A DNA stretch of 64,000 bases from Neoarius graeffei (lineage: Eukaryota > Chordata > Actinopteri > Siluriformes > Ariidae), in assembly GCF_027579695.1 (NCBI RefSeq), contig NC_083587.1:33833732-33897731 (forward strand), in the 5' to 3' direction. Of this stretch, positions 1 through 12,866 are shown in pieces. The notes beneath the pieces were generated by a model. The model did no database searches. It was given only the letters and a program-made list of their open reading frames with translations, and had not been told where the DNA came from. Position numbers and translations under genes: made by a program. Each line of letters starts with the position of its first letter. Position 1 is the stretch's first letter.

Positions 1-156
1 GAGTGTGGCTTCTTTGGGATCTTTTCCACTAGCAGAGCAAAAATAAACAGAACATTTGGCCATGTTGTGTCCGAAATATTACTTAATCACTATTAATTTC
101 TTGTTAATAGAACTGTTGTATAAAAGCAATAGTGCGCTCGCAATCAAGAGGTTACA

Positions 157-305
157 GAAGAAGAAGCCTTTATTTGTCACATGTACACTCAAGCACAGTG
201 AAATTCCTCCTCTGCATTTAACCCTTCTGAAGCAGTGAACACACACATGCACACACAAGTGAGTAATGAGCACACACACAAACCCAGAGCAGTGGGCACC
301 CTTAT
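157..305 (-). repeat. SINE/LINE 3'-tail fragment, 'ATGGGTTAAATGCAGAG' family
   Basis: Read on the minus strand it matches the tail of the chimeric element ending near 18136: 'CACTGCTCTGGGT', CA-rich linker, 'TTCACTGCTTCAGA', 'GGGTTAAATGCAGAGGAGGAA', 'AATAAAG'. A dispersed teleost repeat, here 5' truncated. Confidence 0.6.
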
Positions 306-307
306 CA

Positions 308-1590
308 AAAAGAAGTATACTTCAAGTTCATTTTATTAAATATACTTAAGTAAAGTTAAAGTATATTTCCTTAAGTATACTTTTGTGTACCAAGTATACT
401 GATATCAATGTACTTACAGTATACTTGTAAGTAAACTAATCTAATACTTCTTGGGACTAAATTGGCCCACTTTTAGTTTATAAAAAGTATACTTTAAATC
501 TAAGAGAAGTAAACTTTGAGGATACAACTAGTATTTTTTATTTTGTACTGCAAGTATACCACAAGTAAACTTATATACTAATAGTTTACTAGTTCTATAC
601 TTGTAGTCCACTCTTTAGTTTACAAAAGTATACTTCATAGTATACTGGAAATATAATATTGGTTTACTTGTTACACACTTCTAGTCCACGTTTCAGTTTA
701 TAAAAGTATACTTTATAGCATATTGGAAATATACTATTAGTTACTGGTTATATACATCTAGTCCACTTTTTAGTTTTGAAGAATACTGCAATTACCCTTC
801 TAGGTATACTATTAGTTTTCTATCCCTAACCCTTACCTCATGCACACTACCAGTAGACAACTTAAGTGTTTTGAGCTGACCACAAACTTATGATACATGT
901 AGGTTTAAAAGATGCTGCCGTATATCACAGAGAAGCCAATATGTGTAAAAAAAAAAAAAAAAAGAAGTATTTTATAGACTACTATCAAAAGGATAAGCAC
1001 AACTACAGGGCAAGTACACTTAAACATAAGGCACAAATATTTTAATACTTTATTACACTTTTGTTAAGTATATCTTGATCAAAAGTTTAAGTATAAGCTT
1101 AATATACTTTTCTATATACTTTTCAGTATAAGCCAAGTATACTTATGTATAACTTTATTAAGTATATCTCTAGGGCGGCACGGTGGTGTAGTGGTTAGCG
1201 CTGTCGCCTCACAGCAAGAAGGTCCGGGTTCGAGCCCCATTTGCATGTTCTCCCCGTGTCCGTGTGGGTTTCCTCCGGGTGCTCCGGTTTCCCCCACAGT
1301 CCAAAGACATGCAGGTTAGGTTAACTGGTGACTCTAAATTGACCGTAGGTGTGAATGTGAGTGTGAATGGTTGTCTGTGTCTATGTGTCAGCCGTGTGAT
1401 GACCTGGCGACTTGTCCAGGGTGTACCCCGCCTTTCGCCCGTAGTCAGCTGGGATAGGCTCCAGCTTGCCTGCGACCCTGTAGAACAGGATAAAGCGGCT
1501 ACAGATAATGAACTTTTAATCAATAAAAAGTAAACTGAAAGCATACTCTCTTATTATTAGTTTAAAAGAAGTATACTAGAAGCGCACTTG
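308..1590. repeat. AT-rich repeat of AAGTATACTT palindromes, split by a SINE
   Basis: About ten copies of the core AGTATACT, mostly as the palindrome AAGTATACTT, spaced irregularly by about 30-150 bp, mixed with TAGTTTACT and TAGTCCACTTT variants. Copies continue on the far side of the SINE at 1173-1510 (near 1571), so the SINE landed inside it. Probably a non-autonomous DNA element; I could not fix its ends. Confidence 0.6.
1173..1510 (+). mobile_element. tRNA-derived SINE (main family), internally deleted
   Basis: Family consensus seen across the window: tRNA-like head with A box (TGGTGTAGTGGTTAG) and B box (GGTTCGAGCCCC), a conserved body (CAAAGACATGCAGGTTAGG ... GCTGGGATAGGCTCCAGC) and a 3' tail of short GAGAT or GGAT repeats. 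This copy lacks about 30 bp after the B box. Confidence 0.85.
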
Positions 1591-1605
1591 AATAAACATC
1601 TTTTT

Positions 1606-1815
1606 TGTAAGGGCAGCTATGCTACAGCGCCCGGGGAGCAGTTGGGGGTTCGGTGCCTTGCTCAAGGGCACTTCAGCCATGATACAGAGGGAAGGGAAAG
1701 TGCTGTTCATTCACTCAACTCCTCTCACATTTTTCCTGCCAGTCCTGGGACTCAAACCAGCGACCCTTTGGGTCCAAGGCTGCTTCCTCTATCCTTCAGG
1801 TCATGGTGAACATTA
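1606..1815 (+). repeat. Teleost dispersed repeat fragment ('GGGGAGCAGTTGGGGGTT')
   Basis: Contains GGGGAGCAGTTGGGGGTTC then GTGCCTTGCTCAAGGGCAC, shared with 11775-11962. These strings are widespread in fish SINE/LINE-type repeats. No coding potential. Confidence 0.5.
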
Positions 1816-1966
1816 GCACGGCTGTGATTACCTACGGCAAATTACAGCCATGCTGATATTCAGTATAACCACACTTTTGCTCCTGTCATGTTGCTGAATT
1901 AAAAATCATTTCATGTTAACCAGTACTTTATGTCTGTAGCAAGTGAGATTGTTTCATTCTGTCTAG

Positions 1967-2140
1967 TTGCTGCATCTGAATCTTACTGACTGCTTTGAGG
2001 ACTTCCACCCATGGCTGTCTGTGTACAGTCGGCCATCTTACAGCACGCATACACACACTCAGCGCTTGAGTGTATGTTTCCTGCTGCTGCAGGTTTACAT
2101 GTGTGCTAACTGCGTACTCATATACTTTCAGCAAGACCAG
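1967..2140 (+). CDS. pkd1l1: polycystin exon 1 of 22 in window: end of PLAT region and TM2
   Basis: 58 codons, phase 0 at both ends, acceptor ..tctgtctag, donor gtaaac. Contains [18 protein letters not shown], like the RGFFDKHIWLSIWDRP segment of human polycystin-1, then a hydrophobic stretch ([19 protein letters not shown]) equivalent to TM2. Upstream exons must exist, but I found none in positions 1-1966. Confidence 0.8.
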
Positions 2141-5100
2141 GTAAACACTTACACAAACTCTTCCCAGTGAAATGATGCAGAATCCCTGTTTTGAAGGTCA
2201 AACTTTATTCCAGATTGACGTTACTCTGTGTTTTCCTGATATCAGTGCTGGCTGGAGTCAGGCCTGATTGGTGTTTCACTGCTTTCTGTGCGGACGGGAC
2301 TGTGCGCACTTACTCTGCTGCCTTTAGGCTCGCTTATGTCCTACTTCTTCCGCATCAGCAAGGTCAGAAGGAATTTGTTCATATCGTCTCAATAAATGAT
2401 GCATCAGTGTTGTATGAATGTTAATAAACCTTATATACAAACATTATGAGAACACTCAGAATATATAGCTGTTGTCTAGCAAAGTTAGAGGAAGTTAGGA
2501 ACAAACTAAACTATTATTATTATAATTTTTGCAAATTTTAGCCAAATGTATTCCCTGATTCTTGCCAAATCTTCTCAAAACCAAATGTATACACACTGTT
2601 TCAAAGCAAAATCGTACAAGCTATGAATTATTTGTTGTCATGTTACCAACTATCATCAGTGTTTGCTAGCTTATCAACTCTTTTTAGTGAGCTAGCTAAC
2701 TTGTTATTAGCTAGCAATGCAATCGGTGTAGTTATGTTGTTAGCTCAACTTCCTGTTACTAACACCTGGTATTCCCAGGCAGTCTCCCATCCATGTACTA
2801 ACCAGGCTCTTAAGGCGCATTGGGCAGCACCAGTCTCTTTTTCTATAGCCCTCGGCCTCTAGACTATTACACAGCTAGGGTAACCGTGAGAGTTTGACTC
2901 CCTGCATCTGTATTGCAGAATGCCTTGCCAGAAGGTACCATTTTTACGATGGTCTTTGGTATCACCCAACCGCAAGTAGAACTCATGCTCTCTTGAACGA
3001 GAGGCGGACACACTAACTGCTAGGACAACTTGTTGTTAGCTAGCAAATATTAAAACTCCAAATCATAGGAAACATGAGGTTCAATAACTGCATGTAATGT
3101 TAAACAGCTATTTTCACACCTTTATGAAAGATATGCCATTTGTCTTGTGAATATAACATTTATAACAATATAACAATTTTAAATTTTATTAATTAAAAGA
3201 CATTTCATGTCTGAAAGTAATGATGGATGTCGTTTCTCTTTACTTAGTTCAGCAGTTCTTGATATAATATGGATTACTACAGTTGTGGAATAGGGCTATT
3301 TACTGTCTCATCTCATCTCATTATCTCTAGCCGCTTTATCCTGTTCTACAGGGTCGCAGGCAAGCTGGAGCCTATCCCAGCTGACTACGGGCGAAAGGCG
3401 GGGTACACCCTGGACAAGTCGCCAGGGCATCACAGGGCTGACACATAGACACAGACAACCATTCACACTCACATTCACACCTACGGTCAATTTAGAGTCA
3501 CCAGTTAACCTAACCTGCATGTCTTTGGACTGTGGGGGAAACCGGAGCACCCGGAGGAAACCCACACGGACACGGGGAGAACATGGAAACTCCGCACAGA
3601 AAGGCCCTCACCGGCCATGGGGCTCGAACCCGGACCTTCTTGCTGTGAGGCGACAGCGCTAACCACTACACCACCGTGCCGCCACCTCATGAAGCTGGTT
3701 AAGATAATGCCAATAGTGTGTAAAGCGTCATCAATGCAATTACTTTGAACAAACTAAAATATGAAATATATTTTGTTTTTTAACACTTTTTTGTTTACCA
3801 CATAATTCTATATATGTTCCATATGTTACTTCATGGGTGGCACGGTGGTGTAGTGGTTAGCGCTGTCGCCTCACAGCAAGAAGGTCCGGGTTCGAGCCCC
3901 GTGGCTGGCGAGGGCCTTTCTGTGTGGAGTTTGCATGTTCTCCCCGTGTCCGCGTGGGTTTCCTCCGGGTGCTCCGGTTTCCCCCACAGTCCAAAGACAT
4001 GCAGGTTAGGTTAACTGGTGACTCTAAATTGACCGTAGGTGTGAATGTGAGTGTGAATGGTTGTCTGTGTCTATGTGTCAGCCCTGTGATGACCTGGCGA
4101 CTTGTCCAGGGTGTACCCCGCCTTTTGCCCGTAGTCAGCTGGGATAGGCTCCAGCTTGCCTGCGACCCTGTAGAACAGGATAAAGCGGCTAGAGATAATG
4201 AGATGAGATGAGATGTTACTTCATGGGTGGCACGGTGGTGCAGTGGTTAGCGCTGTTGCCTCACAGCAAGAAGGTCCTAGGTTTGAGCCCAACAGCCAAC
4301 AAGGGTGGAGTTTGCATGTTCTCCCCGTGTCTGTGTGGGTTTCCTCTAGTTTCCCCCACAGTCCAAAGACATGCAGGTTAGGCTAATTGGTGGCTCTAAA
4401 TTGACCGTAGGTGTGAATGTGAGTGTGAATGGTTGTTTGTCTCTGTGTCGGCCCTGCGATGACCTGGCGACTTGTCCAGGGTGTACCCCACCTCTCGTCC
4501 ATAGTCAGCTGGGATAGGCTCCAGCTTGCCTGCGACCCTGTAGAACAGGATAAGCGACTACAGGTAATGGATGGATGTTACTTCATAGTTTTGATGTCTT
4601 CAGTATTGTTCTACAATGTAGAAAAGAGTCAAAATACAGAAAAACTTATGAATGAGTAGGGGGTACAAACTTTTGACTCGTACTGTATAAGTTAACATTA
4701 AGAAACTGATTCATTATATATTCATCTTGTATAATTTCTTCAATTTACTATTTTTAAACATTAACTTGAAGCTGAGGCTTTAGCCAGAATGAGGCTTGGT
4801 TTGTCTTCTTATCTTATTTTTCATCTTATCATTTTTATTATTTATTAGATTTGCTATCTTTTTATCATATGTTCTAATTTCTTTGACTGTATATTATGAT
4901 ACTTGTGATCATCCCTTTTTCTCTTGCAATTGTAGACAAGCAAAAATGGCAGCCATTCGGGGGATCAGTATAAAGTCAGAATGCCTTACATCGTCTCTGT
5001 TAAAGGTATAATCAAGCAAGACGTCTTGCACATATAAGAGACGTGCTCTTTCTGTTTTTGTGTTTATTTTTTTCTGTCAGTGTAAGGCATTAATAATAAA

Positions 5101-8100
5101 TTCACAGATGATCGGGATGTGTTGAGGGATGTGTCTGAGCTGAATGCTTCCTTGAGCAGAGTTTTACCACGGAAATATGAATGTGAGGTGAGGTAGAGTA
5201 AAATAAAAGGGAGCCAATATTTAACTGAAGTACTCTCTTACATTATTCTGGTTTGCTCTACAGGTTTTGCCGGCATGTGATTTGGAGTCTATGTCTTGCA
5301 GCAAACTGACAGAAAGCTCAGCACTGCAGAAACCCACTGACTCTATCTCTTGCATTGAAATTATTGAAGAAAATATTCCTGATGACAGTGACAAATTACA
5401 GAGCAAACGTTTCAAAAACAGCCAATTCAACTTCCAAACTAGCTCTTTTACAGGTTTGTATGTTCATGAAATACCAAATATGCTCAATGAAATTGAAATG
5501 CATTGTCATAATACACAGGCGTAGAGTAAAAAACAAAGCTGTTGTAGCTAGCTCAGGCAGTGGCGGAACGACTGCACACAAGGCCCCGGGGCAAAACAGT
5601 AATCAGGCCCCCCACCTCCCCCACATGGCGAAATTGCAAACAAACAAATTAGAAGGCTTGCGGCATATACAACCCCGATTCCAAAAAAGTTGGGACAAAG
5701 TACAAATTGTAAATAAAAACGGAATGCAATAATTTACAAATCTCAAAAACTGATATTGTATTCACAATAGAACATAGACAACATATCAAATGTCGAAAGT
5801 GAGACATTTTGAAATTTCATGCCAAATATTGGCTCATTTGGAATTTCATGACAGCAACACATCTCAAAAAAGTTGGGACAGGGGCAATAAGAGGCTGGAA
5901 AAGTTAAAGGTACAAAAAAGGAACAGCTGGAGGACCAAATTGCAACTCATTAGGTCAATTGGCAATAGGTCATTAACATAACTGGGTATAAAAAGAGCAT
6001 CTTGGAGTGGCAGCGGCTCTCAGAAGTAAAGACGGGAAGAGGATCACCAATCCCCCTAATTCTGCGCCGACAAATAGTGGAGCAATATCAGAAAGGAGTT
6101 CGACAGTGTAAAATTGCAAAGAGTTTGAACATATCATCATCTACAGTGCATAATATCATCAAAAGATTCAGAGAATCTGGAAGAATCTCTGTGCGCAAGG
6201 GTCAAGGCCGGAAAACCATACTGGGTGCCCGTGATCTTCGGGCCCTTAGACGGCACTGCATCACATACTACAAGCATGCTTCTGTATTGGAAATCACAAA
6301 ATGGGCTCAGGAATATTTCCAGAGAACATTATCTGTGAACACAATTCACCGTGCCATCCGCCGTTGCCAGCTAAAACTCTATAGTTCAAAGAAGAAGCCG
6401 TATCTAAACACAATCCAGAAGCGCAGACGTCTTCTCTAGGCCAAGGCTCATTTAAAATGGACTGTGGCAAAGTGGAAAACTGTTCTGTGGTCAGACGAAT
6501 CAAAATTTGAAGTTCTTTATGGAAATCAGGGACACCGTGTCATTCAGACTAAAGAGGAGAAGGACGACCCAAGTTGTTATCAGCGCTCAGTTCAGAAGCC
6601 TGCATCTCTGATGGTATGGGGTTGCATTAGTGCGTGTGGCATGGGCAGCTTACACATCTGGAAAGACACCATCAATGCTGAAAGGTATATCCAGGTTCTA
6701 GAGCAACATATGCTCCCATCCAGACGACGTCTCTTTCAGGGAAGACCTTGCATTTTCCAGCATGACAATGCCAAACCACATACTGCATCAATTACAGCAT
6801 CATGGCTGCGTAGAAGAAGGGTCCGGGTACTGAACTGACCAGCCTGCAGTCCAGATCTTTCACCCATACAAAACATTTGGCGCATCATAAAACGGAAGCT
6901 ACGACAAAAAAGACCTAAGACAGTTGAGCAACTAGAATCCTACATTAGACAAGGATGGGTTAACATTCCTATCCCTAAACTTGAGCAACTTGTCTCCTCA
7001 GTCCCCAGACGTTTACAGACTGTTGTAAAGAGAAAAGGGGATGTCTCACAGTGGTAAACATGGCCTTGTCCCAACTTTTTTGAGATGTGGTGTTGTCATG
7101 AAATTTAAAAATCACCTAATTTTTCTCTTTAAATGATACATTTTCTCAGTTTAAACATTTGATATGTCATCTATGTTCTATTCTGAATAAAATATGGAAT
7201 TTTGAAACTTCCGCATCATTGCATTCTGTTTTTATTTACAATTTGTACTTTGTCCCAACTTTTTTGGAATCGGGGTTGTAGGCCTACTCAGGCTATATCT
7301 AACAAAAAGCAGTTTTTAAGAACGTAGCCTTTGGACCTAGCCATGGCGAAATTGCAAACAAACAGAAGGCCTGCGGCATATAATCAGGCTATATTAGAAC
7401 AGAACTTGCTCAAAGTTTTTTTTTTTAAATTATTATTATTTTATTTATTTATAGGCCTACATAGCCTGTATTTTCCATTCATTTTTTATTATGTTCCAAA
7501 TAGACACTAAAGAACAACAACAACAACAACAAAAATCCAGCAATCATGAATGATACACCCTCATTGTGTAAGCACGTCTTCAACTACAAAGCCGACACGG
7601 AAACCTGCGTTCGTCATTAAAAAGGCATTCGACGTGCCTCGCGCTCCGCAAAGTCGTCGACTATTTGAGGGATGTTAAGTGCTCTTGCTCGCTCATTCTC
7701 AATTGATAAAATGGCCAATCCACAGAGTCTCTCTTCACCCATTGCGCTCCTGAGATAATTTATCAATTTTAATTTAGAGAAAGAGCGCTCTGCTGTCGCA
7801 ACTGAGACGGGGAGAGTGAGAAAAAGCAAGAAGGCCGTGCACACCTCACTAAATGTAGAAGTTACTGCTGGATGATCTACTACCAGCAACCTGGCCAGGC
7901 TAAGCACACATGTGTGTCTTGCTATCTGCTCCTTGAAACAAGCCCTAAATGACACTAGTTGACCAGGAAAGCTGGAGTCAATATCCCGACTATAGTGATC
8001 ACACAGTCGACGGGCCACTTCGTATAGCTCCTCGTCCTTGGCGTGCTGGAGCGTATTTGGATGAATAGCCTCAACCAAATGAGCAGTCCGATTTAAACTG

Positions 8101-11100
8101 ACAAACCTTTGTGACAGCTGCTGAATGATTACATCAAGGCATGTATAGAACACATTCACCCCAAAATAATGTTCTGCATCGGAAAGCCGACTGCCTTCGC
8201 TAAGGTGATCAAAGTGGCGCTTCACTTTTTTCAACCTGGTGGCTACAAATTGCGTTTGACTGCCCCATTTCACAGCCAGTGCCAGAGTGGAAGCCTTTGC
8301 CTCATCAAACTGCTCCCTGTACTCCTGTAGAGTTCGTACAGCATTCTGCAATAATGCAGACGCTTTGAGGAGATCAATGGTCTTCTCCTGCAGTAACCTT
8401 GAGATGGCGTTAGTGCACTCCAAAATCTTTGTCTGAAGGCTGATTAAAAATATGAACTAAAATTTAATGATGGCCTTTTTAAGTGCATCTGCCTCATCTC
8501 GTTCATTCGTTTTCTCGCTTGTAAGTGAGAGCTTGTCGAGAGCTTTAATGACATCTCCACATCTGTACTTTAACGCAACAAGCGCATCGTAGCGGGAGGA
8601 CCAGCAGGTTGGGCAGAGGCGGGTTGAGGACGTTAGGCAGCCTTTAGATCCTACCCATCATGCATTGCCGTTTTTTTTTGCAAATTCCTCAAACGAAAAA
8701 CAATTAAATACAAAAGGAGCAGCTTAGTTTAGCTTGAAAACATTACAATTTATTATATTGTAAGTTTTTTTAGGGATTTCACAGGGTTTTTTTAATTTTA
8801 TTTTTTTTAACCATGATAAGTGTGTGTAGCAAAAATGAGAGATATATAGGTCAACTAGTCTGTAATCATGTGAAAACTTGTAGGTTTCAAGGAATTTCCA
8901 ATTGCGTAAGGCACATTTATTGGGAGGGCCTGAATGTCAAAGGGTGGGGCCCTGTACGGCTAGGGTGAGGGCTCAAGGCCCAGGGGCAATGGCCCCGCCC
9001 GCCCCCTTTAGCTCTGCCCTTGAGCTCAGGTATAGATAAACTTTCAGCTTGCACCATGTGGATATTACTGGTGCTGAAAAATATTATTAAAGACCTGTTG
9101 CACTGGTCGAAATTTTAAATTTTCACACTTCAAACTGAATTTCTTATCAGTACATCCTTATAAAATGAGTCATAGGCAGGGATACATATGAAATCAGTTT
9201 ATAACTTGACAATACATTTAGGGAAGCGGTGTGGCTAAGATAGGAGGACAGAGAAGCATTTTCAATTAGTATATTAGTGAATATTTATATAATAAGCAGC
9301 AAAGTTTGTTAGTTTGTCTTGAGCCAACGTCGCCATTTCTCGATGGATTTTCACCAAATTTGGTAAGTAGGTCTGGGGGAATTACCTGGAATTTTGCAGA
9401 TATAAACAAAATTTATGTATGGGCCCCAGGGAGGTCCCTGGGGGCCACAACATCCACCCACCCCCTTCCTCAATGCCTTTCACGTTACATTTATCAACAC
9501 AAACTCTCAACAGATCTTTACTAAACTTGGCATGGAGGTACAGGAGATAGCCACAATTTGGCAGAACTCAGAAATTCCATATTTGGGCCCCAGGGGTCTC
9601 CGGTGGGCCCCTTGGTGGTGGATGTTTGGATTTTTGTTTGTCTTAGGTTAACATCATTTCTTGATGGATCTTCACCAAATTTGACATGGAAGTCTGGGGG
9701 CAACCCAGAATTTTGCAAAACCCGGGCAACGCCAAATAACCTGCTAGTTTATAGATAATTGTTAGTGTTATAGTACTTGAGATTGGTCTTGGTCTCAAAA
9801 TCACTTTTTGAAGGTCTTGGTCTTGGCTTGGAATCGACTGCATTGTTATTCAGGCCTGTCTCGGTTTCAGACATGGAGGACTCGGGATTTTATTTCAAGT
9901 CTAGTCAAGACCACAACTGCAGGGATTTCACTAAATTGCTTGTATATTCTCTGATTTATTTTTAACATCATTACTGTGATTGGATGTAAAATTTCCTGCT
10001 TCAAATGCAACCAATAAGGTGACTCATTGCTAATTTTAATTTTTTGTTACTGTTAACGGTTGTCACCCCTCCTCGCCCCCCTTCACACACACACTGGTCT
10101 GGTTCTGGGCTTGACTCAGTCTCGCCCTGCCTTTGTCTTGGTCTTGACCTAGTCTTAACCCCTCAAAGTCTTGGTCTTGATACATTCTGGTCTTGGTCAT
10201 GACTTGGTCTCGGTTTCAATGGTCTTGACTACAAGACCATCAAAACTCGGGCTGAACAACACTAACAATTGTGTTGTTCATGGGGTAAAGTATGAAAGAA
10301 TTGTATTTTTGTAGCGTTACAAAAATTCACAGGGAACATGATGAATGATAAATATGGAGCTTTAGCATCAGGATTTTGGTGAAGGAACAGTACAGATCAT
10401 ATGGAGAGTAAAATGGATATTTAGTTTTATAGTACAGAAATGCAGAAAAATGACTGGCTACTAATAAAAAGTATTTGCCATGTTTAATTGTCTGCTTGCA
10501 GTAAATAGTTTCTTAAAGAACAGTGTTTCTAGAAGAAGCCGAACTCTGCAAGCTTGGTGCTACTATGTGGCGTGGGCTCTGTGGCTGTGTTTGCTCACCA
10601 CTTGTATAATCATTACTGGAATTCTCGGGCTGAAGTAAGTCTCTCAAGCAACACTCCAGGGTCTGTATGTGCAATTACCACAGGCAAGAACTTTGACATG
10701 ACAAAACCTAAACCTGTTTACTGATAACTCACGTATAAAGATAGTCTTCGGGCATAGGGCACTCTTCTTCTTCTTCTTTCAGCTGTTCCCGTTCAGGGTC
10801 ACCACAGTGGATAACGTCCCTCCATCTCCTCCTGTCCTCCATATTTTTGTCTGTAGTACCAACCGTCCTCATGTCCTCCTTCACCACATCCATAAATCTC
10901 ATCTTTGGTCTTCCTCTTTTCCTTCTCCCTGGCAACTTCATCTCAAGCATTCTTTTCCCAATATACCCCGGATCTCTCCTGTGTACTTGTCCAAACCATC
11001 TCAATCTCGCCTCTCTCACTTTGTCTCCAAGCCGTCCTACATGCGCTGTCCCTCTAATATTCTCATTTCTAATCCTGTCCAACTTTGTCATTCCCAATGA

Positions 11101-12790
11101 AAATCTCAGCATCTTCAACTCTGCTACGTCCAGTTCAGCCTCCTGTCTTTTTGTCAGTGCCACTGTCTCCAAACCTTACAACATCGCTGCTCTTACTACT
11201 GTCTTGTACAGTTTCCCTGTCACTCTTGCTGCTATCCTTCTGTCACAAATCACTCTTGACATCTTCCTCTCCTCCATCCATTCCAACCTGCTTGTGCTCT
11301 CTTCTTCACTTCTCTTCTGCACTCACCATTAATTTTCTATTGTTGACCCCAGGGCATAGGGCACAACTATATCTTGCAAATTTAAAACAACAGCAATAAA
11401 AGTAGGGCAGTACAGCAGTGCACCAGGAAGCATTGGCGGTATCATAGCTACAGGATTTCCAGTTCGATCCAGAATCTGTGCTGAGTTTTGCATGTTTTCC
11501 TGATATCCATGTAGTTTCCTGCAGGTTCTCTGGTTTACTCCCTTCTCCCAAAAACATTGACAATGCTAATTTGCCAGTAAGTGAGAATGGCATCCAAATT
11601 CAGGGTATATTCCTGCCCAGACTTCCTGGGATAGGCCCTTCCAGTTACTTATGAGGTTTTGTTGTTTTCATTGTGATCAGGAGGAAACTGACACACTTCA
11701 TAAGCTGTTGTGACTGTGTTTGTAACACATTACATAAAAGGCCCTAAAAGAGGTCTGCGGTTAGCCTCTAATGGCATTAATGGCATTTAGCAGATGCTTT
11801 TATCCAGAGCGATGTACAACATACCCAGAGCAGCCTGGGGAGCAGTTAGGGGTTAGGTGCTTTGCTCAAGGGTGCTTCAGCCATTCCTGCTGGTCCAAGG
11901 AATCAAAACGGCAACCTTTTGTTCCCAAAGCTGCTTCTCTAACCATTAGGCTATGGCTTTCTAATAATAGCAATTAGGAGCTTGATTTCAAATACAACAT
12001 ACATTTGACTCAATAATTCATCCATCCATCCGTTATCTGTAGCCGCTTTATCCTGTTCTACAGGGTTGCAGGCAAGCTGGAGCCTATCCCAGCTGACTAT
12101 GGGCGAGAGGCGGGGTACACCCTGGACAAGTCGCCAGGTCATCACAGGGCTGACACATAGACACAGACAACCATTCACACTCACATTCACACCTACGGTC
12201 AATTTAGAGTCACCAGTTAACCTAACCTGCATGTCTTTGGACTGTGGGGGAAACCGGAGCACCCGGAGGAAACCCACACAGACACAGGGAGAACATGCAA
12301 ACTCCACACAGAAAGGCCCTCGCCAGCCACGGGGCTCGAACCCGGACCTTCTTGCTGTGAGGCAACAGCGCTAACCACTACACCACTGTGCCGCCTGACT
12401 CAATAATTCATGTTACAAAAACATTTCAGAACTTTTACTTACAAAATTCAACAAGACTTCCTTTATACGTGAGCTTTGATTCACCAGGTTTTTCATTTCA
12501 TTTTCAGGACAAATAATAACATGATTATTGTTGTGAATGGGAATTGATATATGCTACATATGTGGTGCACAGAGATTATGATTAAACACTGTGCTATTCC
12601 TTAAAAAAATAGTAAAGACTATTATAAACACTTTCCTTCACAGATTCAGCTCTACAAAGTGTCTCCTATGGATTCAGTCAGTATTTTTCTCTCTGCTCTT
12701 CTGTGCTTTTGCGGCACATCCAGCAATGGTAAATCTGTCCATCATTTTCATTTCATCCTGCTGTAGGAGTTTACTCTTATTTTTTCCCAT

Positions 12791-12866
<76 letters not shown>

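Larger units (their letters stand above)
3200..4687 (-). mobile_element. Tc1-type non-autonomous element, interrupted by three SINEs
   Basis: Right end GTACAAACTTTTGACTCGTACTG followed by TA resembles a Tc1 inverted repeat. Internal segments (CGTTTCTCTTTACTTAG.. and AGCTGGTTAAGATAATGCC) match, in reverse, 29130-29360. The left inverted repeat is not recognisable, so the left limit is approximate. Confidence 0.45.
5558..9022 (-). mobile_element. hAT DNA transposon (ZMYM-like transposase), interrupted by Tc1
   Basis: Ends CAGTGGCGGAACGA and (reverse complement) CAAGGGCAGAGCTA form a degenerate hAT inverted repeat. An exact 8-bp target duplication, AGCTCAGG, flanks it (5550-5557 and 9023-9030). 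It carries a decayed minus-strand transposase (7617-8640) and a complete Tc1 element (5670-7278). Segments near 5620 and 7341 (GGCGAAATTGCAAACAAAC) are a short internal duplication. Confidence 0.8.

Noticed and set aside
2763..2807. Functional 5S rRNA gene
   Set aside because: Only about 45 bp of 5S remain, with substitutions and no 5' half.
3308..3565. Many open frames reading [20 protein letters not shown] or [20 protein letters not shown]
   Set aside because: They are translations of the SINE body and recur wherever that SINE occurs, in both orientations; not proteins.
3841..3905. tRNA gene-like heads with A and B boxes
   Set aside because: They are SINE heads without a foldable cloverleaf, followed by the SINE body; not functional tRNA genes.
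1173..4576. CRISPR-like repeated sequences
   Set aside because: Repeats are dispersed SINEs of ~375 bp in both orientations, in a vertebrate genome; no repeat-spacer regularity.
7617..8423. 268-codon frame as a host ZMYM-like gene
   Set aside because: Enclosed by hAT ends and an exact 8-bp target duplication, with an in-frame stop upstream.
10807..11332. Plus-strand frames of 97-161 codons at 10.8-11.3 kb
   Set aside because: Antisense shadows of the RTE-like retrotransposon fragment encoded on the minus strand.
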